Assembly (NCBI RefSeq): GCF_013177735.1
Contig: NZ_WOEZ01000192.1
Span: 34,843-98,842 of the forward strand
Reading direction: 5' to 3'
From: Paraburkholderia elongata
GTDB lineage: Bacteria; Pseudomonadota; Gammaproteobacteria; Burkholderiales; Burkholderiaceae
Length of the DNA: 64,000 bases
Below are positions 1 to 8,516 of this stretch, one piece after another. The notes under the pieces were generated by a model, which saw only the letters and a list, made by a program, of their open reading frames with translations, ran no database searches and was not told the DNA's origin. Made by a program: the position numbers and the translations under genes. Each line of letters starts with the position of its first letter. Positions within the stretch are counted from its first letter, which is position 1.

Positions 1-1723
1 TCGCGTCGACGGCCGGCGACTTCAGCCCGATCATGTTGTCCGAGCCTGGGGTGTCCGCGGCTTTGCTGCCGAAGCGGTCGATCTGCTCCGATCCTGGCAC
101 CTGCACGTCCGGCATGCGGATGGTGGTCGTGTCGAAATCAAATGCGTCGAGACGCTTCTGATAGACCGCGAAATCGGACACACGAAACGTGGCGGTAATG
201 CCGAGCTTCTGCAGATTGCGGATGAACGTCGCGACGATCGGCTCCATTTGCGCGGCCGAACCGGAATCGTCGAGGATCTCGAACTGGAACGGCTCGCCTT
301 TGGCGTTACGCAACGCGTTGTCGCGATAGGTCCACCCCGCCTGCTGCAACAAGGCACGCGCTTGCAGCAGATTGGCGCGCAGCGAACCCGGCGGATCCGT
401 GTCAGGCTGCTTCGGCGGCGGACCGAATACCGCCGGATCGAGTTTTGCGCGCCAGGGTTCGAGCAGCGCGAGCTCACCAGGCGTTGGCAGACCCTTCGCC
501 TGCAAATCCGTATTGGCGAAGAAGCTGTCGATGCGCGAGTACTGATTGAAGAACAGTTGGCGGTTCAGCCACTGAAAATCGAGCGCGAGATCGAGCGCCT
601 TGCGCACCCGCACGTCCTGGAACAACGGCCGGCGCAGATTGAGCATGAAGCCCTGCATGCCGGTGCCGTTATGCTGCGGAAACTCGCGCTTGATCAACTC
701 GCCGCTATCGAACTTCTTGCCGACGTCGCGCCGTACCCAATTACGCGCGACGTATTCGACCATCGCATCGTATTCGCCCGCCTTGAACGCTTCCAGCCGC
801 GCGACGTTGTCCGAATACAGCTTATAAGCAATGCGATCGAAATTGTTCATACCGACGCGCACCGGCAGCGCCGCGCCCCAGTAGTTCGGGTCGCGCCGAT
901 AGGTGATCGTGCGGCCGTTGTCGTACTGCTCAATCAGATAAGGCCCGCTGGCGATCGGCTTCTCGAACGCCAATTGGTCGAACGGAATTCGGCTACCGTC
1001 CGGCTTCATTCCCCACTTGCGCGAGAACACCGGCATGCCGCCCGCCAGCAACGGCAACTCGCGATTGCGTTGGTGAAACTCGAAGCGGATCGTCTGCGGA
1101 TCGACCACCACCGCGCGTGTGATCTCGCCGAAAATCGACGCGAATTGCGGCGCGGCCTGCGGGCTTTTCAGCGTGTCGAGCGAAAACTTGACGTCGTCGG
1201 CGGTGACCGGATCGCCGTTCGAAAAGCGTGCGCGCGGGTTGATGTGGAAGGTGGTCGACAGGCCGTCGGGCGCGATATTGATGTCGTCGGCGAGCAGGCC
1301 ATAGGCGGAGGCCACTTCGTCGCTGCTGCCGATAGTCAGGCTTTCGAACAGCAGATCGACGCCCGGTGCGGTATTGCCGCGCAGTGTGAACGGATTGAAT
1401 TTATCGAAACTGGTAAGTCGACTTGGATTGGCCAACACCAGCGTGCCACCCTTCGGCGCATCCGGGTTGACGTAGTCGAAGTGCTTGAAGTCCGCGGGAT
1501 ATTTCGGCTCGCCGTATTGAGCGATCGCATAGACGGCGTGAGCTTCGGGCGCCGCGAGCAAACCGGCCAGGGCGGATACGCCGCACAGAACAACGGCGCA
1601 CGCCGAGCGCCAGGAACGCGGCACAACCCGCGGCACAACCGGTAGACCGACACGCGATAGCCTGTGAATCACGCCGCACCAAAGTGCACGAGGCGTTTGA
1701 ACCCATCGCGAGCCAGTTGTCAT
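1..1723 (-). CDS. Extracellular solute-binding protein family 5 (YejA-like), 3' end off the window
   Basis: Periplasmic binding component of a peptide/oligopeptide ABC importer. The visible 574 codons read through uninterrupted to base 1, so the C-terminus lies outside. A hydrophobic stretch at residues 41-58 followed by A-H-A fits a signal peptide cleaved near residue 63. The mature start (Y-A-I-A-Q-Y-G-E-P-K-Y-P), then F-D-K-F-N-P-F-T-L-R-G, and later N-Y-W-G and G-P-Y-L-I-E are typical of the YejA branch of SBP_bac_5 proteins. The ATG at 1723 gives an unusually long n-region; an in-frame GTG at codon 18 is a possible alternative. Permease genes would be expected beyond the left edge. Ligand specificity cannot be read from the sequence. 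Confidence 0.85.
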   Translation of the reverse strand, partial: MTTGSRWVQTPRALWCGVIHRLSRVGLPVVPRVVPRSWRSACAVVLCGVSALAGLLAAPEAHAVYAIAQYGEPKYPADFKHFDYVNPDAPKGGTLVLANPSRLTSFDKFNPFTLRGNTAPGVDLLFESLTIGSSDEVASAYGLLADDINIAPDGLSTTFHINPRARFSNGDPVTADDVKFSLDTLKSPQAAPQFASIFGEITRAVVVDPQTIRFEFHQRNRELPLLAGGMPVFSRKWGMKPDGSRIPFDQLAFEKPIASGPYLIEQYDNGRTITYRRDPNYWGAALPVRVGMNNFDRIAYKLYSDNVARLEAFKAGEYDAMVEYVARNWVRRDVGKKFDSGELIKREFPQHNGTGMQGFMLNLRRPLFQDVRVRKALDLALDFQWLNRQLFFNQYSRIDSFFANTDLQAKGLPTPGELALLEPWRAKLDPAVFGPPPKQPDTDPPGSLRANLLQARALLQQAGWTYRDNALRNAKGEPFQFEILDDSGSAAQMEPIVATFIRNLQKLGITATFRVSDFAVYQKRLDAFDFDTTTIRMPDVQVPGSEQIDRFGSKAADTPGSDNMIGLKSPAVDA

Positions 1724-1916
1724 AGGGGCCTTGTTGGTCAGTGGGCAATTTCAATCTGAGAGAATTCTACCCAATAAACCGGCGCGATCCGCACATCTCA
1801 TCTGCACGACGTTCACGTGCGTGATGAGCAGACCTCATTGGGAGAATTCATGGGCTTCCTCGCTGGCAAACGTCGATTCGGGGCTTTCAACTCAGTCCGC
1901 TGGTTTCGCGAGCGCA

Positions 1917-1946
1917 ATAAAAAACCGCCCATTTCGGGCGGTTTCT
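1917..1946 (-). terminator. Intrinsic terminator of the small secreted protein gene
   Basis: A 9-bp stem (AAACCGCCC paired with GGGCGGTTT) with a short loop lies about 40 bases past the stop codon of the minus-strand gene at 1986-2333. On the minus strand it is followed by a T-run (GGTTTTTTATT). Confidence 0.75.
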
Positions 1947-1985
1947 TCGACGCAGCGACTGCGTCAACTTCGGCCTTTCGATGGC

Positions 1986-2333
1986 TCAATGCCAGCCGCG
2001 ACGATTGTCGTAGTGGTCACGACCGTAATCGTAGCGGCCCGGGGGATGACGGCGATACCAGTCGTCACGCGCCCAGTAGCGGCGGCCATCCCAGTAGCGG
2101 TCGCCGTGCCAGCCGATTACGACCGCCGGGCCGCCGTAGTACACGGGAGCCGGCTGGTAGATGACAGGCGGCGGAGGGGGCGGCGGCGGCGCATAGATCG
2201 GAGCCGGGGCCACGTAGATCGGCGCGGGAATGCCGATGTTGACACCAATGTTGAGCCCGCCGGCCATTGCAGCACCCGACGCAGCCAACCCGAGAACCCC
2301 GATCAGAAGCGGAACAAGACGTGCGGACTTCAT
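1986..2333 (-). CDS. Small secreted Pro/Tyr-rich protein (PXPV-repeat type)
   Basis: 115 residues. A clear signal peptide ends at A-M-A, residue 24. The mature part opens with G-G-L-N-I-G-V-N-I-G and continues into P-A-P-I-Y, V-A-P-A-P-I-Y, a run of eight prolines and Q-P-A-P-V-Y-Y. It ends in a Tyr/Arg/Asp/Trp-rich tail (R-Y-W, D-W-Y-R-R, R-Y-D-Y-G-R-D-H-Y). This composition matches the small periplasmic or cell-envelope proteins with PXPV repeats that are common in Burkholderiales; function is unknown. It is monocistronic, with its own downstream terminator. No catalytic motif is visible. Confidence 0.8.
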   Translation of the reverse strand: MKSARLVPLLIGVLGLAASGAAMAGGLNIGVNIGIPAPIYVAPAPIYAPPPPPPPPVIYQPAPVYYGGPAVVIGWHGDRYWDGRRYWARDDWYRRHPPGRYDYGRDHYDNRRGWH

Positions 2334-3171
2334 TGATCACCCTTTTGAAGAATGTGTGTTGTTGGCCGAAATATAGCGCAAGGCAGCCATCCGCGTATTT
2401 CAACTTTGTAATAACTGATGCACGACATCGCACTGCTGGCCGCCCGGTTACGTCTCGTTACATTGGACAAAGGTTTGGTGAAAAAGTAGTGCCGGTGTAA
2501 TCGAGCCGCCTCGCCGTTAGTCGCCCATCTGCTGGCACGTTCCCCATCTTTCACCGCCCTCGCCGCCGCGGGCAATTCTGGCGGCCGCTATCGCACGCGC
2601 CAGGTAATCCGGTCGCAGGGTCCGCGATCAGCCTTGTGGCCGTGGTATTGCCGACGCACCCAGATCAATAGGATATCGAAGCATTTTTGCGGCACGTAAC
2701 GGGCCTGGTTGAACTCCGAAACCCGTTCGCTCCACCCGCCTCAATCGCCCTTGCCTTCCCGCGCGTTCGCGCCGCCCCTCTTGTGGGCGACTCACATCGG
2801 ATCGCAAGGTGACATCGCGGCGCAAAGCGTCGTCTATCGCCCCGGCCACTCCGCCGCCGCGATTGCCGCGACGCCCGGCCGCGCCCATTCGCACAGACCG
2901 CCAAAACGAACATTGGATGTTCGAAAGAACATTTCCTCAATACCTTTAGGTCGCCGGTCGTCCGACCTCATTACCGTCAAAGCACCCTTCGAAGGGCCTA
3001 ATTTAACAGATATTTCAAGAAACTCAACCACTTAAGCCATGGTTTCCCCTAGTATCCCGGCGCCTCACCAGTGATACGATGACTGACACTAAACGCCGAT
3101 AAATGTTCGAATTCGCGCATGCCTGCCGTCCAGCGGACAGTCAGCGGACACATTGGGTACGGAGACAGATT
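2334..3171. other. Gene-free interval of about 840 bases
   Basis: No open frame here has a recognisable product, a plausible ribosome-binding site or the codon bias of its neighbours. The short frames in 2628-3035 are Arg/Ala/Pro-rich on both strands, as expected of random frames in GC-rich DNA. The interval should hold the promoter of the small secreted protein on its left and the control region of the MFS gene on its right. The only structured element seen is the GAACAT/ATGTTC half-site cluster at 2908-2932, listed separately. The interval is more AT-rich towards 2930-3060. Confidence 0.6.
2908..2932. promoter_or_regulatory. Candidate DeoR/GlpR-like operator (three half-sites)
   Basis: Three copies of the same half-site alternate in orientation: GAACAT at 2908-2913, ATGTTC at 2917-2922 and GAACAT at 2927-2932. 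The right pair forms ATGTTCGAAAGAACAT, an exact 6-bp inverted repeat with a 4-bp spacer. Its core resembles the ATGTTCG...CGAACAT operators of GlpR-type DeoR-family repressors. It lies about 240 bases upstream of the MFS start, before the MFS-GH31-porin run. No regulator gene is present nearby. The resemblance is seen; the assignment is inference. Confidence 0.4.
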
Positions 3172-4458
3172 TTGAAAACAATCATTGGTTTGCGCTGGTG
3201 GATCATCGCGCTCGTGTGTGCCGGGACGATCGTCAACTATCTGTCGCGCAATGCGCTCGGTGTGATGGCGCCGGAGTTGACGAAGCTCCTGCACATGAGC
3301 ACGAAGCAGTATTCGTACGTCGTCGGTGCGTTCCAGGTCGGCTATACGATCATGCAGCCGGTATGCGGCCTGATCATCGATCTGATCGGTTTGCGCCTTG
3401 GCTTTGCGCTGTTCGCCTGCCTTTGGTCGCTGACGGGCGTACTGCACGGTTTCGCGAGCGGCTGGCTCTCGCTGGCGGCCTTGCGCGGACTCATGGGGCT
3501 GACGGAGGCCGTCGCCATTCCGGCAGGCATGAAGGTGGTCGCCGAATGGTTTCCTAATCGCGAGAAATCCGTCGCGGTGGGCTACTTCAATGCGGGTACG
3601 TCGCTCGGTTCGCTGCTCGCCCCGCCGCTCGTCGTCTTCCTGTCGTTGAGATATGGCTGGCAAAGCGCGTTTGCGGTGACGGGCGCGCTCGGCTTCGTCT
3701 GGGCCGCCGTCTGGTATGTGCTGTACCGCTCGCCGGCCGATCACGCGCGCATCAGCGAGGCAGAGCGCGAGGCGATCGTCAGCGGCCAAACCCCGGCTGC
3801 GCCGCAGCGGCGCAGCATCCGCGAAGTACTCCGTACGCGCCGGTTCTGGGCGATCGCACAAGCGCGTTTCTTCGCGGAGCCCGCGTGGCAAACGTTCAGC
3901 TTCTGGATTCCCCTTTACCTCGCGACGCAACGCCACATGGATCTGAAGCAGATCGCGATGTTCGCGTGGCTGCCGTTTCTTGCCGCCGACCTCGGTGGCC
4001 TCTTCGGCGGCTACCTGTCGCCGTTCCTGATGAAGCATTTGCGCATGCCGCTGATCGGGTCGCGCATCGCGGGTGTCGTGCTCGGCGCTTTCATGATGCT
4101 TGGACCGGCATGTATCGGCCTCGTCGCCTCGCCGTATCAAGCGATTGCGCTTTTCTGCGTGGGCGGCTTCGCGCATCAGATGATCTCGGCGCTCGTCAAC
4201 ACGTTGGCAGCCGACGTGTTCGACCCCAGCGAAGTCGGCACCGTCGCCGGATTTGCAGGGATGTCCGCGTGGATCGGCGGCCTGGGCTTTTCGCTGCTGG
4301 TCGGCGCGCTGGCCGATTCGATCGGCTACACGCCGCTATTCGGCGCCCTCGGCGCTTTCGACCTCATCGGCGCCACACTACTGATCATTCTGATGCGCGG
4401 CGTCTCCCGCGACGTGCGTCCGCGTCAAGTCGACAACAACGCCAGCACTGCTGCGTGA
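3172..4458 (+). CDS. MFS transporter, ACS/hexuronate-like
   Basis: 428 residues from a TTG start at 3172, chosen because GGAG at 3161-3164 sits 7 bases before it and the protein then begins L-K-T-I-I-G-L-R-W-W; the in-frame ATG at 3103 adds 23 unlikely residues. About twelve hydrophobic segments form two six-helix halves. N-Y-L-S-R-N-A-L-G-V-M-A-P in helix 1, the A-E-W-F-P-N-R-E-K loop and the N-A-G-T-S-L-G-S-L-L-A-P segment are characteristic of the anion:cation symporter family (ExuT, galactarate/glucarate permeases). It probably imports a sugar acid or sugar derivative across the inner membrane. It lies 19 bases before the GH31 gene, so co-transcription is likely. Confidence 0.85.
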   Translation: MKTIIGLRWWIIALVCAGTIVNYLSRNALGVMAPELTKLLHMSTKQYSYVVGAFQVGYTIMQPVCGLIIDLIGLRLGFALFACLWSLTGVLHGFASGWLSLAALRGLMGLTEAVAIPAGMKVVAEWFPNREKSVAVGYFNAGTSLGSLLAPPLVVFLSLRYGWQSAFAVTGALGFVWAAVWYVLYRSPADHARISEAEREAIVSGQTPAAPQRRSIREVLRTRRFWAIAQARFFAEPAWQTFSFWIPLYLATQRHMDLKQIAMFAWLPFLAADLGGLFGGYLSPFLMKHLRMPLIGSRIAGVVLGAFMMLGPACIGLVASPYQAIALFCVGGFAHQMISALVNTLAADVFDPSEVGTVAGFAGMSAWIGGLGFSLLVGALADSIGYTPLFGALGAFDLIGATLLIILMRGVSRDVRPRQVDNNASTAA

Positions 4459-4477
4459 CCTCACTCGAAGACACATC

Positions 4478-6901
4478 ATGCGTTCACTGACAAATCTGAA
4501 ACATCCGCCGCGTTTTTCACTGTCTTCTCATATCGGCAATCACATCGTTCTCACCGCGCAGCAAAACTGCCGGATTGAACTGTTCGTTCTCGCCGAAGAC
4601 ATCATCCGGGTACTCGTGCTGCCGGACGGCGAAACGCACGGTCCGCGGACCTGGTCCATCGCACCGGGCCCGGACAACGTTCCGCTCGAAGGCCGTGATC
4701 GCCGGGACATGAACGATTTCACGCCACCCAGGTTTGACGTATCGACCCACGCTGAGCACGTTGTCATTGAAACGGCGCGTATCCGTTTGACGGTCACGCT
4801 GGACGGTGGATTCTGCGCGTGGGACATCCTGTACGACTCGACGTGGCATCGCGTGATGAGCGATCGGAAGACGCAAGCGTATAACTTCGGCTGGTGGGAC
4901 GAGCGCGTGTATCACTACATCGAGCGTCGCAAGGGCGAAATGTATGTTGGCCTGGGCGAGCGCGCCGGTTCGCTCAACCGCGCGGACCAGTCCTACGAAA
5001 TGCGCAACATCGACGCGATGGGCTATAGCGCACGCACTACGGACCCGCTCTACAAGCACATCCCCTTTTATGTCACATGGCAGCCGGAAACGTCGACAGG
5101 ATTCGGCCTGTTCTACGACACGCTCGCCGACTGCCGCTTCGACATGGGCCGCGAGCTCGACAACTATCACGCCCACTACCGGCACTTTGTCGCCGAGCAT
5201 GGCGATCTCGACTATTACTTCATCGCGTCGGCAGGCACGCCCTTGCATGCGGTGCGCCGCTTTACGTGGCTGACCGGGCGTCCGGCCTGGATGCCGAAAT
5301 GGGGGCTGGGCTACTCCGGCTCGACGATGAGCTATACCGACGCGCCCGATGCGCAGCAGAGGATGGGCGAATTCATCGATCGATGCCACGAGCACGACGT
5401 GCTGTGCGATTCATTCCACCTGTCGTCGGGCTATACGTCGATAGGTCCGAAGCGCTACGTGTTCAACTGGAACCACGAGAAGTTTCCGGATATAGACGGC
5501 TTTGTTCAGAGCTATCTCGAGCATGGCGTTCGTCTGTGCGCGAACATCAAGCCGTGCCTGTTGCAGGATCATCCGGCGTTCGACGAAGTAGCGCGTGCCG
5601 GCTTGCTGATCGCGTCGCGCGACGGCGATCCGGCGTGGGTGCAGTTCTGGGACGAAGTAGGCGCGTATCTGGACTTCACGAATCCCGCCACCATCGACTG
5701 GTGGAAAGCGCGCGTGAAAGACAGCCTGTTGAAGCACGGCATCGCCGCAACGTGGAACGACAACAACGAATTCGAAATCTGGTCGCCCGACGCGATTGCC
5801 CAAGGCTTCGGCCAACCGTATCCGGCACGCGAGGCGAAGGTGCTGCAAACGCAGTTGATGATGCGCGCGTCGCACGACGCGCAGCGCGAATACGCGCCGG
5901 ACCGTCGGCCGTTCCTCGTGTCCCGCTCGGGCGGCGTCGGCATGCAACGCTATGTGCAGACATGGTCCGGCGACAACTTCACCTCGTGGGAAACGCTGCG
6001 CTTCAATCTGAAGATGGGCCTCGGGCTCGCCATGTCCGGTGTGTCGAACAGCGGTCACGATATCGGCGGATTCTCGGGCCCGGCGCCCGGTCCGGAGTTG
6101 TTCGCCCGCTGGGTCGCCTTCGGCATCTTCCTGCCGCGTTTCAGCATTCATTCCTGGAACGACGACGGCACGGTCAACGAGCCCTGGATGTATCCCGAAG
6201 TCACGCAGCAGGTGGCGGCGCTGATCAAACTGCGCTACCGGCTGATTCCCTACCTGTATGAGTTGCTATGGCAATCGCACAGCGCGTACGAGCCGGTACT
6301 GCGTCCGATGTTCGCCGAGTTTCCGCACGATCCGCGCTGTCTCGCCGACGGCGACGACATGATGCTGGGCTCGTCGATGCTGGTCGCACCGGTGGTCGAA
6401 GCGGGTCAGTCGACGCGCGACGTTTACCTGCCGGCCGGTGCACGTTGGGTGTCGTACTGGAGCGGCGAAGTGTTCGAAGGCGGTCAGACGGTGAACCTGC
6501 CGGCCCCATTCGAGCAGCCGGTGACATTGCTGCGTGAGGGCAGCGTGATTCCGTTGAACATCGCTGAACAACACTTCGGCCGTCCCGCCGACGAACGTGC
6601 GTTCATCGCCGTGCCGCACGCCGGCGCAGGCATCGCTCGCGGCGGCTGCGTCGAAGACGATGGCGAAAGCGAAGCCTGGCGCACAGGCGCGCAAGGCCGC
6701 TGGAACGTCACGATTACTAGCGATGCGAGCACGTTGCGCATTTCGATCGTGCGAGAAGGCTGGTTTCAGCATCCGCAGCACGAAGTTCGACTGTTCGTGC
6801 CGAACGACGAAGTGCGCCCGGCCGTCTGCATCGACGGCACGCTGGTAGCCGACCATACGGTTGACGGCTGGCGATGCCTGACGATTTCCATCGCTCACTA
6901 A
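4478..6901 (+). CDS. Glycoside hydrolase family 31 (alpha-glucosidase/alpha-xylosidase type)
   Basis: 807 residues. The predicted order is an N-terminal beta-sandwich (about 1-250), a (beta/alpha)8 barrel from W-M-P-K-W-G-L-G-Y (near 270) and C-terminal beta domains. The presumed nucleophile is Asp428 in T-W-N-D-N-N-E-F, the GH31 W-x-D-x-N-E signature. The presumed acid/base is Asp499 in W-S-G-D-N-F-T-S-W. There is no signal peptide, so cleavage would be cytoplasmic, after uptake by the MFS protein encoded just upstream. The family releases alpha-linked glucose, xylose or related residues; the substrate here cannot be decided from sequence. The start has only a weak Shine-Dalgarno match. Confidence 0.9.
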   Translation: MRSLTNLKHPPRFSLSSHIGNHIVLTAQQNCRIELFVLAEDIIRVLVLPDGETHGPRTWSIAPGPDNVPLEGRDRRDMNDFTPPRFDVSTHAEHVVIETARIRLTVTLDGGFCAWDILYDSTWHRVMSDRKTQAYNFGWWDERVYHYIERRKGEMYVGLGERAGSLNRADQSYEMRNIDAMGYSARTTDPLYKHIPFYVTWQPETSTGFGLFYDTLADCRFDMGRELDNYHAHYRHFVAEHGDLDYYFIASAGTPLHAVRRFTWLTGRPAWMPKWGLGYSGSTMSYTDAPDAQQRMGEFIDRCHEHDVLCDSFHLSSGYTSIGPKRYVFNWNHEKFPDIDGFVQSYLEHGVRLCANIKPCLLQDHPAFDEVARAGLLIASRDGDPAWVQFWDEVGAYLDFTNPATIDWWKARVKDSLLKHGIAATWNDNNEFEIWSPDAIAQGFGQPYPAREAKVLQTQLMMRASHDAQREYAPDRRPFLVSRSGGVGMQRYVQTWSGDNFTSWETLRFNLKMGLGLAMSGVSNSGHDIGGFSGPAPGPELFARWVAFGIFLPRFSIHSWNDDGTVNEPWMYPEVTQQVAALIKLRYRLIPYLYELLWQSHSAYEPVLRPMFAEFPHDPRCLADGDDMMLGSSMLVAPVVEAGQSTRDVYLPAGARWVSYWSGEVFEGGQTVNLPAPFEQPVTLLREGSVIPLNIAEQHFGRPADERAFIAVPHAGAGIARGGCVEDDGESEAWRTGAQGRWNVTITSDASTLRISIVREGWFQHPQHEVRLFVPNDEVRPAVCIDGTLVADHTVDGWRCLTISIAH

Positions 6902-6965
6902 CAAAGCATGTATCACCGCCCTGAAGTGCAACGCACACCTATCTAATCCGGAGACCCGAACAACC

Positions 6966-8153
6966 ATGAACTCATCGAAGCGCGCGCGTACACGCGCACT
7001 TGTCCTCTCGTGCCTGCCGTTTGCGGGCACCGTGTTGTCAACCGGCGCGTCGGCGCAAAGCAGCGTTACGCTGTATGGCGTGGTCGATAACGCCTTCGCC
7101 TATGTCAGCAACCAGAAGGGACACTCCAACTTCTACATGAGCCAGGGCAACCTGCAGGCGAGTAAGTTCGGCCTGCTCGGTGCCGAAGACATTGGCGGCG
7201 GCACGAAGGCGATTTTCAGGCTCGAAAGCGGCTTTAACTCGCTGACTGGTGCACAAAGTAGCGCGGGATTCATTTTCAATCGACAAGCGTACGTCGGACT
7301 CACCAATGACCAATACGGGACGGTGACACTCGGCCGCCAGTACACGCCTTACTTCCAGATGGTCGGCGCACTCGGACCGACGGGCGTCTTGACGGGCGCG
7401 ACAGGCGCTCACCCCGGCGACCTCGACGCGCTCGACACCACGCTGCGCCTCAACAATTCGGTTACCTATCTATCGCCGAACCTCGCCGGCTTGCAATTCA
7501 GCGCGCAGTACGGCCTGGGCGGTGTGCCGGGCAGCGTGGCCAACGGCAGCCAATTCAGCGCGGCGGTTCGCTACGACTACCAGCCGTTTGCGATCGCGGT
7601 GGGCTATGTGAAACTGAAAGATATCGCGACGAGCCAGGCGCTCGGTACCTACGCCGTCAATTCGCCGGTAAACAGTGGCTATGCGACGGCACGCAGCGCG
7701 CAGTTGTTCGCCGCAGCAGCTCGCTACATCCACCAGGACCTGATGGTCGGCGTGAACTATTCGAACGTGCAGTACGCGCCGGGCTCCGGTTCGCTGTTCA
7801 CCAACGAGGGTGTGTTCAATACGTACGGCGTGATTTCCACGTACCGGATCACGCCAGCCGTGACTGTCGGCGCCGGCTACAGCTACACGCAGGCAAGCAA
7901 AGCGAATGGCATCAGCGATGCCGCGCGCTATCAGCAGATTTCGCTCGAGCAGACGTACAACCTCTCCACCCGTACCACGCTGTACGCACTGGAGGCGTAT
8001 CAGCATGCGCGGGGCAAGACGTTGGTTGCGGCGGGCAGCACTGGGACGAGTATTACTGACGCAGTGGCGGTGGTCGGCGACTCGCAGAATACGACGCCGT
8101 CGTCAGGGCCGTCGCAATTCGTCGGCATGGTGGGGTTGCGGCACGCGTTTTGA
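6966..8153 (+). CDS. Gram-negative trimeric porin, betaproteobacterial type
   Basis: 395 residues. A signal peptide ends near T-G-A-S-A (residues 26-30). The mature protein starts Q-S-S-V-T-L-Y-G-V-V-D and ends in phenylalanine (G-L-R-H-A-F), the C-terminal outer-membrane insertion signal. G-L-L-G-A-E-D-I-G-G-G and L-E-S-G-F are standard for the OmpC-like porin_4 family of Burkholderiales. A GGAG Shine-Dalgarno element lies in the 64-base gap after the GH31 gene. Its place behind the MFS and GH31 genes suggests it admits their oligosaccharide substrate through the outer membrane; that role is inferred. Confidence 0.92.
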   Translation: MNSSKRARTRALVLSCLPFAGTVLSTGASAQSSVTLYGVVDNAFAYVSNQKGHSNFYMSQGNLQASKFGLLGAEDIGGGTKAIFRLESGFNSLTGAQSSAGFIFNRQAYVGLTNDQYGTVTLGRQYTPYFQMVGALGPTGVLTGATGAHPGDLDALDTTLRLNNSVTYLSPNLAGLQFSAQYGLGGVPGSVANGSQFSAAVRYDYQPFAIAVGYVKLKDIATSQALGTYAVNSPVNSGYATARSAQLFAAAARYIHQDLMVGVNYSNVQYAPGSGSLFTNEGVFNTYGVISTYRITPAVTVGAGYSYTQASKANGISDAARYQQISLEQTYNLSTRTTLYALEAYQHARGKTLVAAGSTGTSITDAVAVVGDSQNTTPSSGPSQFVGMVGLRHAF

Positions 8154-8178
8154 TGCGGATTGCGAGCTGAAAAAAACA

Positions 8179-8210
8179 AAACCCCGCAGAGCCTAGACTC
8201 TGCGGGGTTT
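8179..8210. terminator. Bidirectional terminator between porin and tRNA-Ser
   Basis: A 13-bp inverted repeat (AAACCCCGCAGAG with CTCTGCGGGGTTT) with a 6-base loop. On the minus strand it runs into TTTTGTTTTTTT and serves the tRNA; on the plus strand it follows the porin stop by about 25 bases with a shorter T tail. Confidence 0.85.
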
Positions 8211-8221
8211 GCCGCCATTGC

Positions 8222-8315
8222 TGGCGGAGACGGAGGGATTCGAACCCTCGATCCAGGTTTTGGCCCAGATGCTCCCTTAGCAGGGGAGTGCCTTCGACCT
8301 CTCGGCCACGTCTCC
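8222..8315 (-). tRNA. tRNA-Ser (anticodon GCU)
   Basis: 94 bases with encoded CCA. The acceptor stem GGAGACG pairs with CGTCTCC, followed by discriminator G and CCA. The anticodon loop reads CTGCTAA, giving GCU, which decodes AGC/AGU. A long variable arm is present, as required for a serine tRNA. The T-loop GGTTCGAATCC is canonical. No integrase or attachment-site duplication is adjacent. Confidence 0.97.
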
Positions 8316-8357
8316 CAAACTTTCGGTTGCGCAGGGAGTCAGCGCAACGAAGCCAAG

Positions 8358-8386
8358 ATAATAGCGGGCCGAACCGCGAAGGTCAA
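8358..8386 (-). promoter_or_regulatory. Sigma-70 promoter of tRNA-Ser
   Basis: On the minus strand the -35 box TTGACC (8386-8381), a 17-base spacer and the -10 box TATTAT (8363-8358) are followed about 40 bases later by the mature tRNA 5' end. Spacing is optimal and both boxes match consensus at five of six positions. Confidence 0.7.
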
Positions 8387-8516
8387 TGTCTGCCGCACAT
8401 TTTTTGTGCCAGTTTTGTCATCACCGACGCAATTTATTCACATTGGCCGGGCATCCAGCCATGCATTCGGAGATGAGGCGCTCTTGTTCGCCTCACCCCG
8501 CACCCCCTGCAGCAAA

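Noticed and set aside
248..1645. Long plus-strand open frame opposite the binding-protein gene
   Set aside because: It is an Arg/Ala/Gln-rich mirror of the real minus-strand gene, without ribosome-binding site or motif; such long antisense frames are normal in GC-rich genomes.
2628..3035. Overlapping short frames on both strands in the gene-free interval
   Set aside because: Random-looking Arg/Ala/Pro composition, no Shine-Dalgarno and no recognisable motif on either strand.
8222..8315. tRNA-Ser as an insertion point for a genomic island
   Set aside because: No integrase, no direct repeat of the tRNA 3' end and no change in coding style on either side; the neighbours lysC, tilS and accA are core genes.
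8474..8493. GAGGCG/CGCCTC hairpin downstream of lysC as a terminator
   Set aside because: Only a 6-bp stem with an 8-base loop and no T-run in either direction.
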